Shown here: piece by piece, positions 8,547 through 17,774 of the stretch | How positions within the stretch are numbered: position 1 is the stretch's first letter | Layout: every line of letters begins with the position of its first letter | Assembly: GCF_011299575.1 (NCBI RefSeq) | Contig: NZ_CP049863.1 | Coordinates: 2,170,001 to 2,234,000, forward strand | DNA: 64,000 bases | Source: Leucobacter viscericola | Lineage (GTDB): Bacteria > Actinomycetota > Actinomycetes > Actinomycetales > Microbacteriaceae | Direction of reading: 5' to 3' | Program-made: the position numbers and the translations under genes | The notes under the pieces: generated by a model | The model's database searches: none | Seen by the model: only the letters and a program-made list of their open reading frames with translations | Told to the model about the DNA's origin: nothing

Positions 8547-10757
8547 CTAGCGCAGATCGAAGCGATCCAGGTCTGCAACCTTGGCCCACGCCGCGACGAA
8601 GTCGGCGACAAACTTGTCTGCCGCGTCATCGCTCGCGTAGACCTCGGCGACCGCGCGCAGCTCGCTGTTCGAGCCGAACACGAGGTCGGCACGGGTGCCG
8701 GTCCAGCGCTCGGCACCGGTGGCCTCATCGGTTCCGATGAAGGTGCGCGAGTCCGCGTCAGCCGAACGCCACTGCGTGTTGAGGTCGAGCAGGTTCACGA
8801 AGAAGTCGTTCGTGAGCACACCCGGGCGCTCGGTGAGAACACCGTGCTTCGAGCCGTCCCAGTTCGTGTCGAGCACGCGCATGCCACCCAGCAGCACCGT
8901 CATTTCGGGAGCCGACAGGTTCAGCAGGTTCGCGCGATCGACCAGCAGGTGCTCGGCGGGCATGCCGAGTGCACGAGCGCTCTCGTAGTTGCGGAAGCCG
9001 TCTGCTGCCGGGTTCAAGTAGTCGTACGACTCGACATCGGTCTGCTCTGGTGTGGCATCGGTGCGACCCGGGGTGAACGGGATCGTGACGCTGTGACCGG
9101 CAGCCGCAGCCGCCTGCTTCACGCCAACGTTGCCGGCGATGACCGTCAGGTCTGCGAACGAGACCTGCTTGCCACCCGCAGCCGAGGCATTGAACTCGGC
9201 CTGAATCTTCTCGAGCCCGGCAACAACGCGAGCCAGCTGCTCGGGGCGGTTGACCTCCCACGAACGCTGCGGCTCAAGCCGCAGACGGCCACCATTGGCG
9301 CCACCTCGCTTGTCGCTGCCGCGGAACGAACCCGCTGCAGCCCAGCCGGTCGAGACGAGCTCGCCAACCGAGAAGCCTGCGTCTGCGATCGAGGCCTCGA
9401 GCGACGCGACGTCTGCCGCGTCAATGAGCTCGTAGTCGCGAGCGGGAATCGGATCCTGCCAGATCAGCTCTTCTGCGGGAACCTCAGGGCCGAGGTAGCG
9501 CGACTTCGGGCCGAGATCGCGGTGGGTCAGCTTGAACCATGCACGACGGTAGGCCTCGGTGAAGGCCTCGTGGTCTTCCTTGAAGCGGAGCGAGATCTCG
9601 CGGTAGGCGGGATCTTCACGCAGTGAGATGTCGGTGGTCAGCATGCGGGGCTCGCGGCGCCCGTCACCCTGCGCCATCGGAACCATGTCGGATCCGCCGC
9701 CGTCCTTCGGACGCCAGTGGTAGTGGCCACCCTCGCCGGTCACACACTCCCACTCGTAGGCGAAGAGAATGTGGAAGAACTCGTTGTCCCAGCGCGTGGG
9801 GTGGTAGGTCCAGGTGACCTCGAGGCCCGATCCGATGGTGTCGTTGCCAACACCGGTGCCGAAGTTGCCTTTCCAGCCGAGACCCATCTGCTCCATCGGA
9901 GCGTCTTCGGGGTCTGGCCCGACGTGCTCACTGTCGGGAGCAGCACCGTGGGTCTTGCCGAAGGTGTGACCACCCGCGATGAGGGCGACGGTTTCTTCGT
10001 CGTCCATGGCCATGCGCTTGAAGGTCTCGCGAATCTGGTCAGCAGCGAGGATCGGATCCGGGTTTGCGCCGGGGCCCTCGGGGTTGACGTAGATGAGGCC
10101 CATCATGGTCGCGCCGAGCGGCTTCAGCAGCTCCTTGTCGCCATCGAAGCGGGCGTCATCACCGAGCCAGGACTTCTCTGAGCCCCAGTACACGTCGTCG
10201 TCTGGCTCCCACACGTCGGGTCGTCCGCCAGCAAAGCCGAACGTGGGCATGCCCATCTGCTCGTGAGCGACGTTGCCAGCGAGGATCATCAGGTCACCCC
10301 ACGAGAGTGACTTGCCGTACTTCTTCTTGACGGGCCACAGCAGGCGGCGAGCCTTGTCGAGGCCGACGTTGTCTGGCCAGCTGTTCAGGGGAGCGAAGCG
10401 CTGCTGCCCGGTGCCACCGCCACCGCGACCGTCGAAGACGCGGTAGGTACCGGCGCTGTGCCAGGCCATACGAATCATGAGGGGGCCGTAGTTGCCGAAG
10501 TCGGCGGGCCACCAGGGCTGCGACTCGGTGAGCACGCCCGCGATGTCCTGTTTGACCGCGGCCAGATCGAGGCCCTCAAACGCGGCCTTGTAGTCGAAAT
10601 CTGCACCCTGGGGGTTCGCAACAGCGGGATTCTTCGCGAGGATTTTCAGGTTGAGGCGCTCGGGCCACCAGTCGGTGTTGCTCGTCGCTGCCATGGGGGA
10701 GGCGGATCCTGCGCCGCCGTGATCGACGGGGCATCCATTCTCTGCTGACACTGTCAT
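8547..10757 (-). CDS. katG: Catalase-peroxidase
   Basis: Bifunctional haem catalase-peroxidase of 736 residues, the normal length. The distal site reads [11 protein letters not shown] with Arg96, Trp99 and His100; Trp99 would form the Met-Tyr-Trp crosslink. The proximal haem ligand region is [11 protein letters not shown] tyrosine in [11 protein letters not shown] is the expected crosslink partner. The N- and C-terminal peroxidase-like halves are both present. ATG 10757 has a purine-rich site upstream; the frame is open further upstream but carries no KatG sequence. furA lies 47 bases upstream on the same strand, the classic actinobacterial furA-katG operon responding to peroxide. Confidence 0.97.
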   Translation of the reverse strand: MTVSAENGCPVDHGGAGSASPMAATSNTDWWPERLNLKILAKNPAVANPQGADFDYKAAFEGLDLAAVKQDIAGVLTESQPWWPADFGNYGPLMIRMAWHSAGTYRVFDGRGGGGTGQQRFAPLNSWPDNVGLDKARRLLWPVKKKYGKSLSWGDLMILAGNVAHEQMGMPTFGFAGGRPDVWEPDDDVYWGSEKSWLGDDARFDGDKELLKPLGATMMGLIYVNPEGPGANPDPILAADQIRETFKRMAMDDEETVALIAGGHTFGKTHGAAPDSEHVGPDPEDAPMEQMGLGWKGNFGTGVGNDTIGSGLEVTWTYHPTRWDNEFFHILFAYEWECVTGEGGHYHWRPKDGGGSDMVPMAQGDGRREPRMLTTDISLREDPAYREISLRFKEDHEAFTEAYRRAWFKLTHRDLGPKSRYLGPEVPAEELIWQDPIPARDYELIDAADVASLEASIADAGFSVGELVSTGWAAAGSFRGSDKRGGANGGRLRLEPQRSWEVNRPEQLARVVAGLEKIQAEFNASAAGGKQVSFADLTVIAGNVGVKQAAAAAGHSVTIPFTPGRTDATPEQTDVESYDYLNPAADGFRNYESARALGMPAEHLLVDRANLLNLSAPEMTVLLGGMRVLDTNWDGSKHGVLTERPGVLTNDFFVNLLDLNTQWRSADADSRTFIGTDEATGAERWTGTRADLVFGSNSELRAVAEVYASDDAADKFVADFVAAWAKVADLDRFDLR

Positions 10758-10804
10758 TCCTTTCTTCGGGGTACTGCTGTGAGTGTGGCATGGGCCACAG
10801 ACAT

Positions 10805-11254
10805 TTAGGGTTGAGGAGTTTTGTCGCACTCCGCGCACACTCCGCGGAACGTCACGTCGGCCTGCAGGATCCGCATGCCGTGTGCGTCGCTCGGCGTGAG
10901 ACAAGGTGCCGCGCCAACCGCGCAGTCGACATCTTCGATGCGACCGCAACGCACGCACTGTAAGTGGTGGTGGTTGTCGTCGGTGCGAGTCTCGTAGCGC
11001 GCGCCGCCTGGGCCGAGAGGATCGATGCGCCGAATAATGCCGTGCGCCGTGAGATCTTGCACAATGTTGTGCACCGACTGCAGCGTGAGTGCGGGCAGCT
11101 CGTTGGTGAGTGCGGTGTGCAGTTCATTGGCGGTAGTATGCGGATGCGCGGTGAGGTGTTCAAGTGCCGCGATCCTGCCCGATGTGCTCTTGAGCCCGTT
11201 TTCGCGCAGGCGCTCGCTCCACGCGGCGGAGTCGAAAGCGGTAAGCGGGAGCAC
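10805..11254 (-). CDS. furA: Fur-family peroxide/iron regulator
   Basis: A 149-residue Fur-family repressor. The N-terminal winged helix spans about residues 15-85 ([21 protein letters not shown] and [13 protein letters not shown]). The dimerisation/metal part carries [20 protein letters not shown] with the first CxxC, and a second CAEC near the C terminus, matching a structural zinc site. GTG 11254 is the start. Position directly upstream of katG, plus a palindrome overlapping its promoter, indicates autoregulation and control of katG, as known for mycobacterial and streptomycete FurA. Confidence 0.93.
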   Translation of the reverse strand: MLPLTAFDSAAWSERLRENGLKSTSGRIAALEHLTAHPHTTANELHTALTNELPALTLQSVHNIVQDLTAHGIIRRIDPLGPGGARYETRTDDNHHHLQCVRCGRIEDVDCAVGAAPCLTPSDAHGMRILQADVTFRGVCAECDKTPQP

Positions 11255-11260
11255 GTTCCC

Positions 11261-11289
11261 ACTCTATCTTATTTTGAGTCATTCAAAAT
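11261..11289 (-). promoter_or_regulatory. furA promoter with Fur-type operator
   Basis: On the minus strand the -10 hexamer TAGAGT (11266-11261) lies six bases before the GTG start, again suggesting a leaderless transcript. Immediately upstream is the AT-rich palindrome ATTTTGA-GTCAT-TCAAAAT (11271-11289) with perfect 7-base arms. That is the position expected for an autoregulatory FurA operator covering the spacer and -35 region. Confidence 0.7.
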
Positions 11290-11317
11290 TAAGCGACGCG
11301 CTGTGTGGCGCTTTCGT

Positions 11318-11402
11318 CGACCAAAGGCATGCTTAGTAGCGAGAGGCCATCTAAATTGCGGTGTTTAAGCATGCCTCTCGTTGGGAAGCATGCCTCTGGT
11401 CG
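11318..11402. repeat. Nested intergenic palindrome, CGAGAGGC family
   Basis: Outer arms at 11318-11334 (CGACCAAAGGCATGCTT) and 11386-11402 pair 16 of 17. Inside are AGGCATGCTTA (11325-11335) pairing with TAAGCATGCCT (11366-11376), and CGAGAGGC (11340-11347) pairing with GCCTCTCG (11373-11380). The overlapping arms allow alternative foldings. The outer CGACCA-AGGC and inner CGAGAGGC modules both recur at 28045-28130. Confidence 0.75.
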
Positions 11403-11491
11403 GGATAAGGGCGGCGAGCCGCCGTCTGCAAAGATGGGAGGTGGCAGGGCCAAACGCAACACCCGCCCGGCCAGAGCGCAAAGGAGACTCC

Positions 11492-12259
11492 ATGAAACTG
11501 CAGAACATGAGCGCCGTCGTTACCGGCGCCGCCTCGGGGCTCGGTGCCGCAACGGCGGCACGCCTCGCCGCGCAGGGAGTGCATGTGCTCGGGATCGATC
11601 TTGCCGCGAGCATCGAAGCAGCCGGAACGCCACCAGAGCGGGTGCAGTACCGATCCGCAGACGTGACCGACGAGCAGCAGGTGGCCGAGGCGCTCACGGC
11701 ACTAGAGAGCCACACGATCCCACCCCTGCGCCTCGCCGTGAACTGCGCTGGCATCGCGCCCGCAAGACGGCTCCTTTCCTCGCGCGGCGTACACGACCTC
11801 GAGACCTTCCAGCGCACCATCAACATCAACCTGGTGGGCACCTTCAACGTGCTACGGCTTGCGGCCGAGCGCATGGCCGCGCAGGACCCCCTCGACGAGT
11901 CGGGGCAGCGCGGAGTCATCGTGAACACCGCCTCGGTCGCCGCCTACGAGGGGCAGATCGGGCAAGTTGCCTACGCCGCTTCGAAGGGAGGGGTTGTTGC
12001 GATGGGCATCGCCGCGGCTCGGGATCTTGCGCGCAGCGGCATTCGCGTGAACACCATCGCGCCGGGTGTCGTGGAGACCCCAATGCTTGCGGGGCTCGGT
12101 GCAGAGGTGAGCGACGCGCTCGCCGCATCCGTGCCGTTTCCGCACCGGCTCGCGCGGCCCGACGAGTTTGCGCAGCTCGTCACCATGATCGCCGAGCACG
12201 ACTATCTCAACGGCGAAACGATTCGCATGGACGGTGCGCTGCGCATGCCGCCGCAGTAG
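11492..12259 (+). CDS. SDR-family NAD(P)-dependent oxidoreductase
   Basis: A classical short-chain dehydrogenase of 255 residues. The cofactor motif is TGAASGLGAATA at about residues 11-22, the strand-4 motif is NCAG, and the catalytic Ser-Tyr-Lys set is visible in NTASVAAYEG and VAYAASKGG. The sequence most resembles 3-hydroxyacyl-CoA dehydrogenase type 2 (HSD17B10-like). A role in fatty-acid or branched-chain degradation is plausible given the thioesterase gene 46 bases downstream. ATG 11492 follows an AAGGAG site at a good distance, so the longer open frame is rejected. Confidence 0.88.
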   Translation: MKLQNMSAVVTGAASGLGAATAARLAAQGVHVLGIDLAASIEAAGTPPERVQYRSADVTDEQQVAEALTALESHTIPPLRLAVNCAGIAPARRLLSSRGVHDLETFQRTININLVGTFNVLRLAAERMAAQDPLDESGQRGVIVNTASVAAYEGQIGQVAYAASKGGVVAMGIAAARDLARSGIRVNTIAPGVVETPMLAGLGAEVSDALAASVPFPHRLARPDEFAQLVTMIAEHDYLNGETIRMDGALRMPPQ

Positions 12260-12305
12260 TTGATCCCGAACCGCGTTGCCACACCAAACCCCCAAAGGAA
12301 CACAC

Positions 12306-13079
12306 ATGGACGTCTTGTTTCGCCGCCTCGCCGAGAACCGCTTTCTCGCGACGGAAAAGGTCGGTGGTGCCTGGGATCCGCGCGAGCAGCACATTGCTCC
12401 GTCGCTCGGGTTGCTCGCGCACCTGGTCGAGCAGGATCGCGATGCGCGTCGCGGAGATGATCTGCAGCTTGCCCGGGTGTCCTTCGATATTCTGGGGCCG
12501 TTTCTGGTGGGCGAGGTCGAGACGGCCGTGCGTGTGCTGCGGCCGGGTCGCACGATCGAACTCGTCGAGGCAACCCTCGCCTCTGAGGGGCGCGTGGTGC
12601 TGACGCTTCGCGCGTGGCTCATGCAGCGCACCGGCACAGAACAGATCGAGGGATCGGCACTGCCCGCGATCCCGAGCCGCGACGAGATGGAACCGGCCCT
12701 GATGGATGACGGCTGGCCGGGAGAGTTCGTGCGCAGCTTCGAGATGCGCAGGCAGCGTCTCGGCACGGGGCGCGCGCAAGCCTGGATGCGCCCCAAGTAT
12801 CCGCTGCTTGATTCAGAACAGGTGAGCCCGATGGCGCGTATGATCGCGCAACTCGATCTGGCGAACGGCATCACGCCGCGGGTTGACGCCACTGAGCTGC
12901 TCTTTCCGAATCTCGATCTCGACGGATCATTCTTTCGCACCCCGCAGGGGGATTGGCTCGGCTTTGACACCTCGGTCTCGTTTGGACCGAGCGGCGTGGG
13001 GCAGACACAGAGCACGCTGCACGACGAGCTCGGGCCGGTGGGCACGGTGTCGCAGACGCTGACCCTGCGGTATCGCTAG
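12306..13079 (+). CDS. Acyl-CoA thioesterase-like double hotdog protein
   Basis: A 257-residue protein with the layout of the acyl-CoA thioesterase/TesB-like double hotdog family. The N-terminal half has VSFDILGPFLVGEVETAVRVLRPGRTIE, and the C-terminal half has PNLDLDGSFFRTPQGDWLGFDTSVSFG followed by GVGQTQSTLHDELGPVGT. It would hydrolyse acyl-CoA esters, substrate unknown. ATG 12306 has CAAAGGAA upstream. It probably forms an operon with the SDR gene. It ends just before a strong hairpin. Confidence 0.82.
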   Translation: MDVLFRRLAENRFLATEKVGGAWDPREQHIAPSLGLLAHLVEQDRDARRGDDLQLARVSFDILGPFLVGEVETAVRVLRPGRTIELVEATLASEGRVVLTLRAWLMQRTGTEQIEGSALPAIPSRDEMEPALMDDGWPGEFVRSFEMRRQRLGTGRAQAWMRPKYPLLDSEQVSPMARMIAQLDLANGITPRVDATELLFPNLDLDGSFFRTPQGDWLGFDTSVSFGPSGVGQTQSTLHDELGPVGTVSQTLTLRYR

Positions 13080-13081
13080 GG

Positions 13082-13114
13082 GGTGAGGGGGTGACCCGGG
13101 GCCGCCCCCTCACC
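13082..13114. terminator. Bidirectional terminator between convergent genes
   Basis: Arms GGTGAGGGGG (13082-13091) and CCCCCTCACC (13105-13114) form a perfect 10-base GC-rich stem with a 13-base loop. It starts three bases after the thioesterase stop and ends three bases before the convergent surface-protein gene, so it could serve both. Confidence 0.75.
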
Positions 13115-13116
13115 GT

Positions 13117-14907
13117 TTACTTCAGTCGTAGTTTCTTGCGAGCCACCATCGCGGCTGCACCAACGGCGACGAGGCTGAGGCCACCGATCATCAGCCAGAG
13201 GGGGCTCTCGCCACCCGTAACCTCGAGTGTGGTTGTGTGGGTGTTCGAGAGTTTCGCCTCGGGGGCGTTCTCGGGGGTGGGTTTCTGTGCCTGCACGTAA
13301 GGAGCAGTGGCGGGTGTGCTGCCAGTAGACGCCTCCGGAGTGCTGCTCGGGGGTGTTGTGGGGTCTTCGTTATGCGGCGGGTCCGGAACAACAGGAACAA
13401 CCGGTACAACAGGGCTCAGTTTGGTGTCGACGAGGCGCCCGAGGTCACCGACGAGATGGGTAGCGTCGAGAGTGCCGGTTAGTACGACGGTGTCGATCTT
13501 GTAGCCGGCGGGACCCGTGGTTTGGGTGAGCGTGTAATTGCCCCAGGGCAGCCCCTCGATGGTGATCTCACCGTCTGCCGAGTTGGTATCGAGGTCACCG
13601 TTGTCGGAAATGACCCTTTGGTATCCGTTGGGGCCCTCGAGTGTGAAGGTGCCGCTAGGAAGAGGATTGCCGTCGGCGTCAACAAGCCTCCAGGTCACGG
13701 TGCCAGGCAAAGGAGTGTTGACGATGGTTCCGAATGATCCTGCCAGCTGAGTGCTGGAAACCGTTGCCTGCCAGTTTTGCTGCTCAAGTCTGTAGCCGAC
13801 CGGTGCCGTGACCTCGGTCAGGGTGTAAACACCAATCGGAAGGTGGTCGAGACCGAACTTGCCAGCTGCCGAGTTGGTGTCTGAGCTGTCGTTGTCGACG
13901 ATGGTTTTGTCGAAACCGTAAGGGCCGACGACGTGGAATGCCGCACCGGGGAGAAGCTGACCCTTTTCGTCTGCCTTCGTCCAGGAAAGCGTGCCCTGGT
14001 CGCCGCCACCTCCGCCGCCACCGCTGAAGTACGTGTAGTCGTACGAAAAGGTTTGTTCGCCCGCAGCTACCGTGTTGTTGAGTGGAGAGCCCCCGGTTGC
14101 CCCGGAACTCGGCTGCATGATGTAGACCATGCGATAAGCGAGTGAGCTGTCACGAACGGGATCAAGGAATTTAACGGAGAAGGTGTGATTCGCGTCGTCA
14201 AAGGTGACGGTGTATTCGGAAGGGTCGATGCTGACCCAGTTATTGAACGCTGGGGTTCGAGTCTGCACGGCAACGGTCGATTTATTCAGAATGAGTCGAG
14301 AATCGTAGGTGTCGGTCCACTCGGAGTAGTTCGGACTCAGCACCGTGCCGGGGAAGCCGGAGTAGTACCTGATGGTTCCGTCGGCCAGGGTTTCACCGTT
14401 CTTTGCGAGACGCCATGGAAATCCGCCGGGAGAAGCAGCAATCGTGTTCGCTGTGTGAAAAACGGTGCCTGTTCCCGTTGTCCAGTCGAGGCCACTGGAG
14501 CCGTTGGATCGATTAGCGGTCGTAATAAACCGAACCGTACCGGTAACGTTTGCGTGGGTTTCTACGTAGTCCGTATACGTGCAGGTGATTGCGGTTGATG
14601 TTGAGGCGCAGTTGGCAATCACATTGTCGTCGTTATCTTTCACCTGCGCACTGTCAAGGCGCGCACTGACGTAGCTGATCGGAACATTGAGCGTGAACGT
14701 ATCGCCAGCACGGGTTCCGCCCGGGGCTGAAAAGGTGACGTCGACCGAAAATTGCTCTCCGATGCGAACGTCACTCGGATTGGCGGCAACGCTGGTGATG
14801 GATTCAACTTCCGCCGCGACCGCAATTGTGGGCACGGCAAAGGTGCCGAGAAGGGCGAGTCCGATGACGCCCATCGTGGCACCCAAGTGGGTTATTTTCT
14901 TCTGCAT
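13117..14907 (-). CDS. Cell-wall surface protein with SpaA-type domains and LEVTG sorting signal
   Basis: A 596-residue exported protein. A signal peptide spans residues 1-32 (VIGLALLGTFAVPTIAVAA). An N-terminal adhesin-like Ig domain follows, with a probable disulfide pair in NCASTSTAITC. Next come a Gly-rich linker and two SpaA/Cna-B-like prealbumin repeats (GTLSWTKADEKG... and GTVTWRLVDADG...), each ending in a GxYTLT-type strand. A Pro/Thr wall-spanning region leads to the C-terminal sorting module: LEVTG, a hydrophobic helix and RKKLRLK. The pentapeptide departs from LPXTG (Glu for Pro). The adjacent membrane-tethered sigma factor is a likely regulator. The start has only a weak ribosome site. 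Confidence 0.85.
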   Translation of the reverse strand: MQKKITHLGATMGVIGLALLGTFAVPTIAVAAEVESITSVAANPSDVRIGEQFSVDVTFSAPGGTRAGDTFTLNVPISYVSARLDSAQVKDNDDNVIANCASTSTAITCTYTDYVETHANVTGTVRFITTANRSNGSSGLDWTTGTGTVFHTANTIAASPGGFPWRLAKNGETLADGTIRYYSGFPGTVLSPNYSEWTDTYDSRLILNKSTVAVQTRTPAFNNWVSIDPSEYTVTFDDANHTFSVKFLDPVRDSSLAYRMVYIMQPSSGATGGSPLNNTVAAGEQTFSYDYTYFSGGGGGGGDQGTLSWTKADEKGQLLPGAAFHVVGPYGFDKTIVDNDSSDTNSAAGKFGLDHLPIGVYTLTEVTAPVGYRLEQQNWQATVSSTQLAGSFGTIVNTPLPGTVTWRLVDADGNPLPSGTFTLEGPNGYQRVISDNGDLDTNSADGEITIEGLPWGNYTLTQTTGPAGYKIDTVVLTGTLDATHLVGDLGRLVDTKLSPVVPVVPVVPDPPHNEDPTTPPSSTPEASTGSTPATAPYVQAQKPTPENAPEAKLSNTHTTTLEVTGGESPLWLMIGGLSLVAVGAAAMVARKKLRLK

Positions 14908-14946
14908 ACTGAATGGTCCTATTTAGCCGATGTTGTGCTTGCGCAG

Positions 14947-14974
14947 CGCGTTCTTGCTCTTTGGCAAGAGCGCG
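14947..14974. terminator. Hairpin between sigma-factor and surface-protein genes
   Basis: CGCGTTCTTGC (14947-14957) pairs 10 of 11 with GCAAGAGCGCG (14964-14974) around a 6-base loop. It lies downstream of the sigma-factor stop and upstream of the surface-protein start, both on the minus strand. It may be a terminator or leader attenuator; no T run is present. Confidence 0.45.
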
Positions 14975-15063
14975 GTCGCAGGTAGACATAGGGGAATGTC
15001 ACGTGTTGAGAACGAGTTCGCCAGAAGAATCGGTCTCAGTTTCAGCAAACTTGCAGAAACGAT

Positions 15064-16440
15064 TTATTCGAAGACTTGCTGCCGACCGCTCGCCGTTCCA
15101 GAGACGTCGAACCCTGACAGTGTGCGGGCTGTAAATGAGAGTTGGTAGGTAAACGGCTCCCGAGGGGCTGTGAGTGCAACCCCGAAGTGGCCGCCCTCTG
15201 CGCTGGGGAGCGAGGTCGTGCACACGCCGAGGGCGCCCTCAAACTCGCAGTCCCAGTGATCTGGTGGGGTGAGCGAGGCGATTGGCGACGAGAACTGGAG
15301 GGTGAACCTGTCGACGGTCCACTCCTCGCCGGGCACATCAAACTGCACATTGAAATTCGTCTCGCCGTCCACACTGTCGAGAGCCGTTTCGAAGGACGCT
15401 TTTGGTGGTGCCGCAAACCACAGCGTGTTTGTGGCATAGGCCGACACAACAACGGCGAGGGCGGCTAGCCCCAAAACGAGGACCGCGGAAAACAGGATCA
15501 CATACGATCTGCTGCCCATTGTTGAACGCGCCCAATTCGACATTCTCTTCGGGCCGCTCAGGAGCCCATTGTTGGATCCTGCTGAACCGCCTGAGTGCGG
15601 CGCAGTTCCAGTTTGGGGAGTGGACGCCTGTGCACCCGAAGATGGTCCCGCTGACAGATCCGCAAGCACCAGAAAGGTCGAGAGCCCCAGCGCCGAGAGG
15701 TATCCAAAACGACCCCACCCCGCTTTGCACCTTGCACACTCGCGAAAGTGTGCGGTCCGTTTCTCGACCGGGAGCTCGGCTAGGTGCAGTGGCACCTGCT
15801 TGGGAAGGCGTCGCGCGGCCTTCCTGCATTCCTCGGGAGCATCCTCCAGAAGAATCGTTTCCAGAATGAGCTTCCGCAGCTTCAACTTGGCCCGGCTGTT
15901 GAGGCTGTAGATCGCGGGGGCGGGCCGTCCAAGTAGCTCTTCGAGCTCGCCCGGTTTTCTCTCTTCCACCACAGTGGCGATAAGCAGCTTGCGTTGGTCC
16001 TCCGGCATCTTCGCGAGGGCGCGTCGAACGATGTCGAGATCCGAACTGATCTCGAGCTCTCGTATGCGAGGATCAGCTGGCGCGACAAAGTCGAAATCCT
16101 CAACCGCCTCTACGACCTTTGAGCGTGGCGATCGTGCAAAATCTCTGACCCGATTCCGCATGCTTTGGGCAAGGTAGGCGATGATCTGCTCCGAGGGGCC
16201 TCTTCCCCTCTCCCACTGGTCAAGCAGGTTGAGGATCGCTTCACTCAGTAGATCGTCGGGGTCGTACGTTGATCCCGCGACCTTGCGCGAGATGCCCATG
16301 AGGAGGGAGAGGTGCTCCTCAAAGTATCGCCCTGCCGCCTTGCGGTCACCCTGAACAGCGGCGAGGAGATCAAGATTTTGGGGGTCGCGAGAGAAGCGCT
16401 CAGCGTCGTGTGCGGAACCAGAGTCGTCTGCTCCAGGCAT
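15064..16440 (-). CDS. Membrane-tethered ECF sigma factor with fused zinc-finger anti-sigma-like segment
   Basis: A 458-residue fusion. Residues ~30-130 are sigma region 2 (LMGISRKVAGSTYDPDDLLSEA). Residues ~140-200 are region 4 with its helix-turn-helix (ALAKMPEDQRKLL, ELEELLGRPAPAIYSL). Then comes HFRECARC, an H-x3-C-x2-C pattern as in zinc-binding anti-sigma factors, with an upstream Cys. Hydrophobic segments follow (YLSALGLSTFLVLADLS and SYVILFSAVLVLGLAALAVV), then a ~120-residue beta-rich tail with a Cys pair. The family context suggests release by proteolysis. ATG 16440 has a GGGAG site; the longer frame lacks one. It lies next to the surface-protein gene, a probable target. Confidence 0.85.
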   Translation of the reverse strand: MPGADDSGSAHDAERFSRDPQNLDLLAAVQGDRKAAGRYFEEHLSLLMGISRKVAGSTYDPDDLLSEAILNLLDQWERGRGPSEQIIAYLAQSMRNRVRDFARSPRSKVVEAVEDFDFVAPADPRIRELEISSDLDIVRRALAKMPEDQRKLLIATVVEERKPGELEELLGRPAPAIYSLNSRAKLKLRKLILETILLEDAPEECRKAARRLPKQVPLHLAELPVEKRTAHFRECARCKAGWGRFGYLSALGLSTFLVLADLSAGPSSGAQASTPQTGTAPHSGGSAGSNNGLLSGPKRMSNWARSTMGSRSYVILFSAVLVLGLAALAVVVSAYATNTLWFAAPPKASFETALDSVDGETNFNVQFDVPGEEWTVDRFTLQFSSPIASLTPPDHWDCEFEGALGVCTTSLPSAEGGHFGVALTAPREPFTYQLSFTARTLSGFDVSGTASGRQQVFE

Positions 16441-16607
16441 CGCTATCTCCCTTAAGTTCGATTTGTTAATCGACGAGAAATCTAAAGCGCCGGTTGCCAT
16501 AGCCGCGCTTCTGCGTAGCAAAAGCAGTCAGCAGTTCAACACCGCAAGATTCCCCGGCTAGCAATCATAGAGCGTTGTGGCGATCCTCAGTATCACCCTG
16601 CACTCAG

Positions 16608-17648
16608 TTACCGGTGCGCCCGACTCTCGCCAGCGTGACTCTCGGGTTCGAGCTGCAGCGTGACGTGGTCGGTCGTGAAGTGCAGGCGGAGGCAGGCGCG
16701 CAGCTCGTCGAGGATGGCGTGGTAGCCGAGCTCGTTCCAGGCCTTGTCGCTGATCGTGACGTGCGCCGAAAACGCGGGAACGCCCGAGGTGATGGTCCAT
16801 GCGTGCACGTCGTGCACCTCCGCGACACCCGGAACCGCGAGCATGTGAGTTCGGGCTACATCGATGTCGATGTTCTTTGGTGTCGCTTCGAGCAACACGT
16901 TGACAACGTCGCGCAGCAGGCTGATGGCTCGAGGGAAAATGAGTACCGCGATGAGCAGTGAGGCGATCTGGTCGACCATATTCCAGCCGGTAAACATGAT
17001 GATGAGACCGGCGATAATCACCGCGACGGAGCCGAGCAGATCGCCCAGCACTTCGAGGTAGGCACCGCGAATGTTGAGGCTCTCCTTCTGGCCCGATTGC
17101 AGGATCAGCAGTGAAATGAGGTTCGCGACGGCGCCGATAATGGCTGCAATGAGCATCGGGCCGGACTCGATGTCGACCTCGGTGCCGAAGCGGGCAATGG
17201 CCTGCGCAAAGATTACGACGGCGATCACGCCCAGCACGATGCCGTTGACGAGGGCGGCGAGCACCTCAACGCGCAGGTAGCCGAAGGTGCGCTTCGACGT
17301 CGCGGGCAGCGCCGCGATGAGGCTCGCGATCAGCGCGATCGCAACGCCGGTCGCGTCGGTGAGCATGTGCCCCGCGTCGGCGAGCAGGGAGAGCGAGTTT
17401 GAGATCAACGCGCCAATGACCTGGATCACAAAGACGCTGAGGGTGATCGAGAGAACGAGGATCAGCTTCTTGCGGTGTTTGCCGGTTGCTGTGCCTGCCC
17501 CGCTGAGACCGTGGTCGTGGCTGTGCTCCTTTTTGGCGGAGTTTTCAAGCGCGATCGGCGATCCCGGGTGACCCTTGCTGAACCCGGATTCGCTGAACTC
17601 AGCCTCGCAGTTTTCAGGCTGCTCGGCGTGATTATGATCCTCTGCCAT
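16608..17648 (-). CDS. Cation diffusion facilitator (CzcD-like) metal exporter
   Basis: A 346-residue CDF antiporter with six predicted helices. Metal-site motifs are HxxxD in DAGHMLTDA (helix II) and the matching Glu/Asp pair in YLEVLGDLLGS (helix V). The N-terminal tail is His-rich (DHNHAEQ, HSHDHG) and likely binds zinc or a related ion. The C-terminal cytoplasmic domain (AVPGVAEVHDVHAWTITSG) is the usual dimerisation module. Substrate is probably Zn, Co or Cd by family. A CsoR-like palindrome immediately upstream suggests metal-dependent derepression. Confidence 0.92.
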   Translation of the reverse strand: MAEDHNHAEQPENCEAEFSESGFSKGHPGSPIALENSAKKEHSHDHGLSGAGTATGKHRKKLILVLSITLSVFVIQVIGALISNSLSLLADAGHMLTDATGVAIALIASLIAALPATSKRTFGYLRVEVLAALVNGIVLGVIAVVIFAQAIARFGTEVDIESGPMLIAAIIGAVANLISLLILQSGQKESLNIRGAYLEVLGDLLGSVAVIIAGLIIMFTGWNMVDQIASLLIAVLIFPRAISLLRDVVNVLLEATPKNIDIDVARTHMLAVPGVAEVHDVHAWTITSGVPAFSAHVTISDKAWNELGYHAILDELRACLRLHFTTDHVTLQLEPESHAGESRAHR

Positions 17649-17658
17649 GTTGGTAACT

Positions 17659-17675
17659 ATACCCCCTCGGGGTAT
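17659..17675. promoter_or_regulatory. CsoR/RcnR-type operator
   Basis: ATACCCCCTCGGGGTAT is a near-perfect palindrome with arms ATACCCC and GGGGTAT, the form known for CsoR/RcnR-family metal sensors (TACCCC-n-GGGGTA). It sits 10 bases upstream of the CDF start codon and about 100 bases upstream of the divergent DUF3800 gene. No CsoR-family gene is in the window. Confidence 0.75.
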
Positions 17676-17774
17676 CTGCCGTAAAGGGTGACCCGGAACT
17701 GGCGAGATCGCGACTTAGGTTTTATCTATGGTTTTGCTGAGTATATGCTTGTTCTTCAGGAAGAAGGGAGCCTC

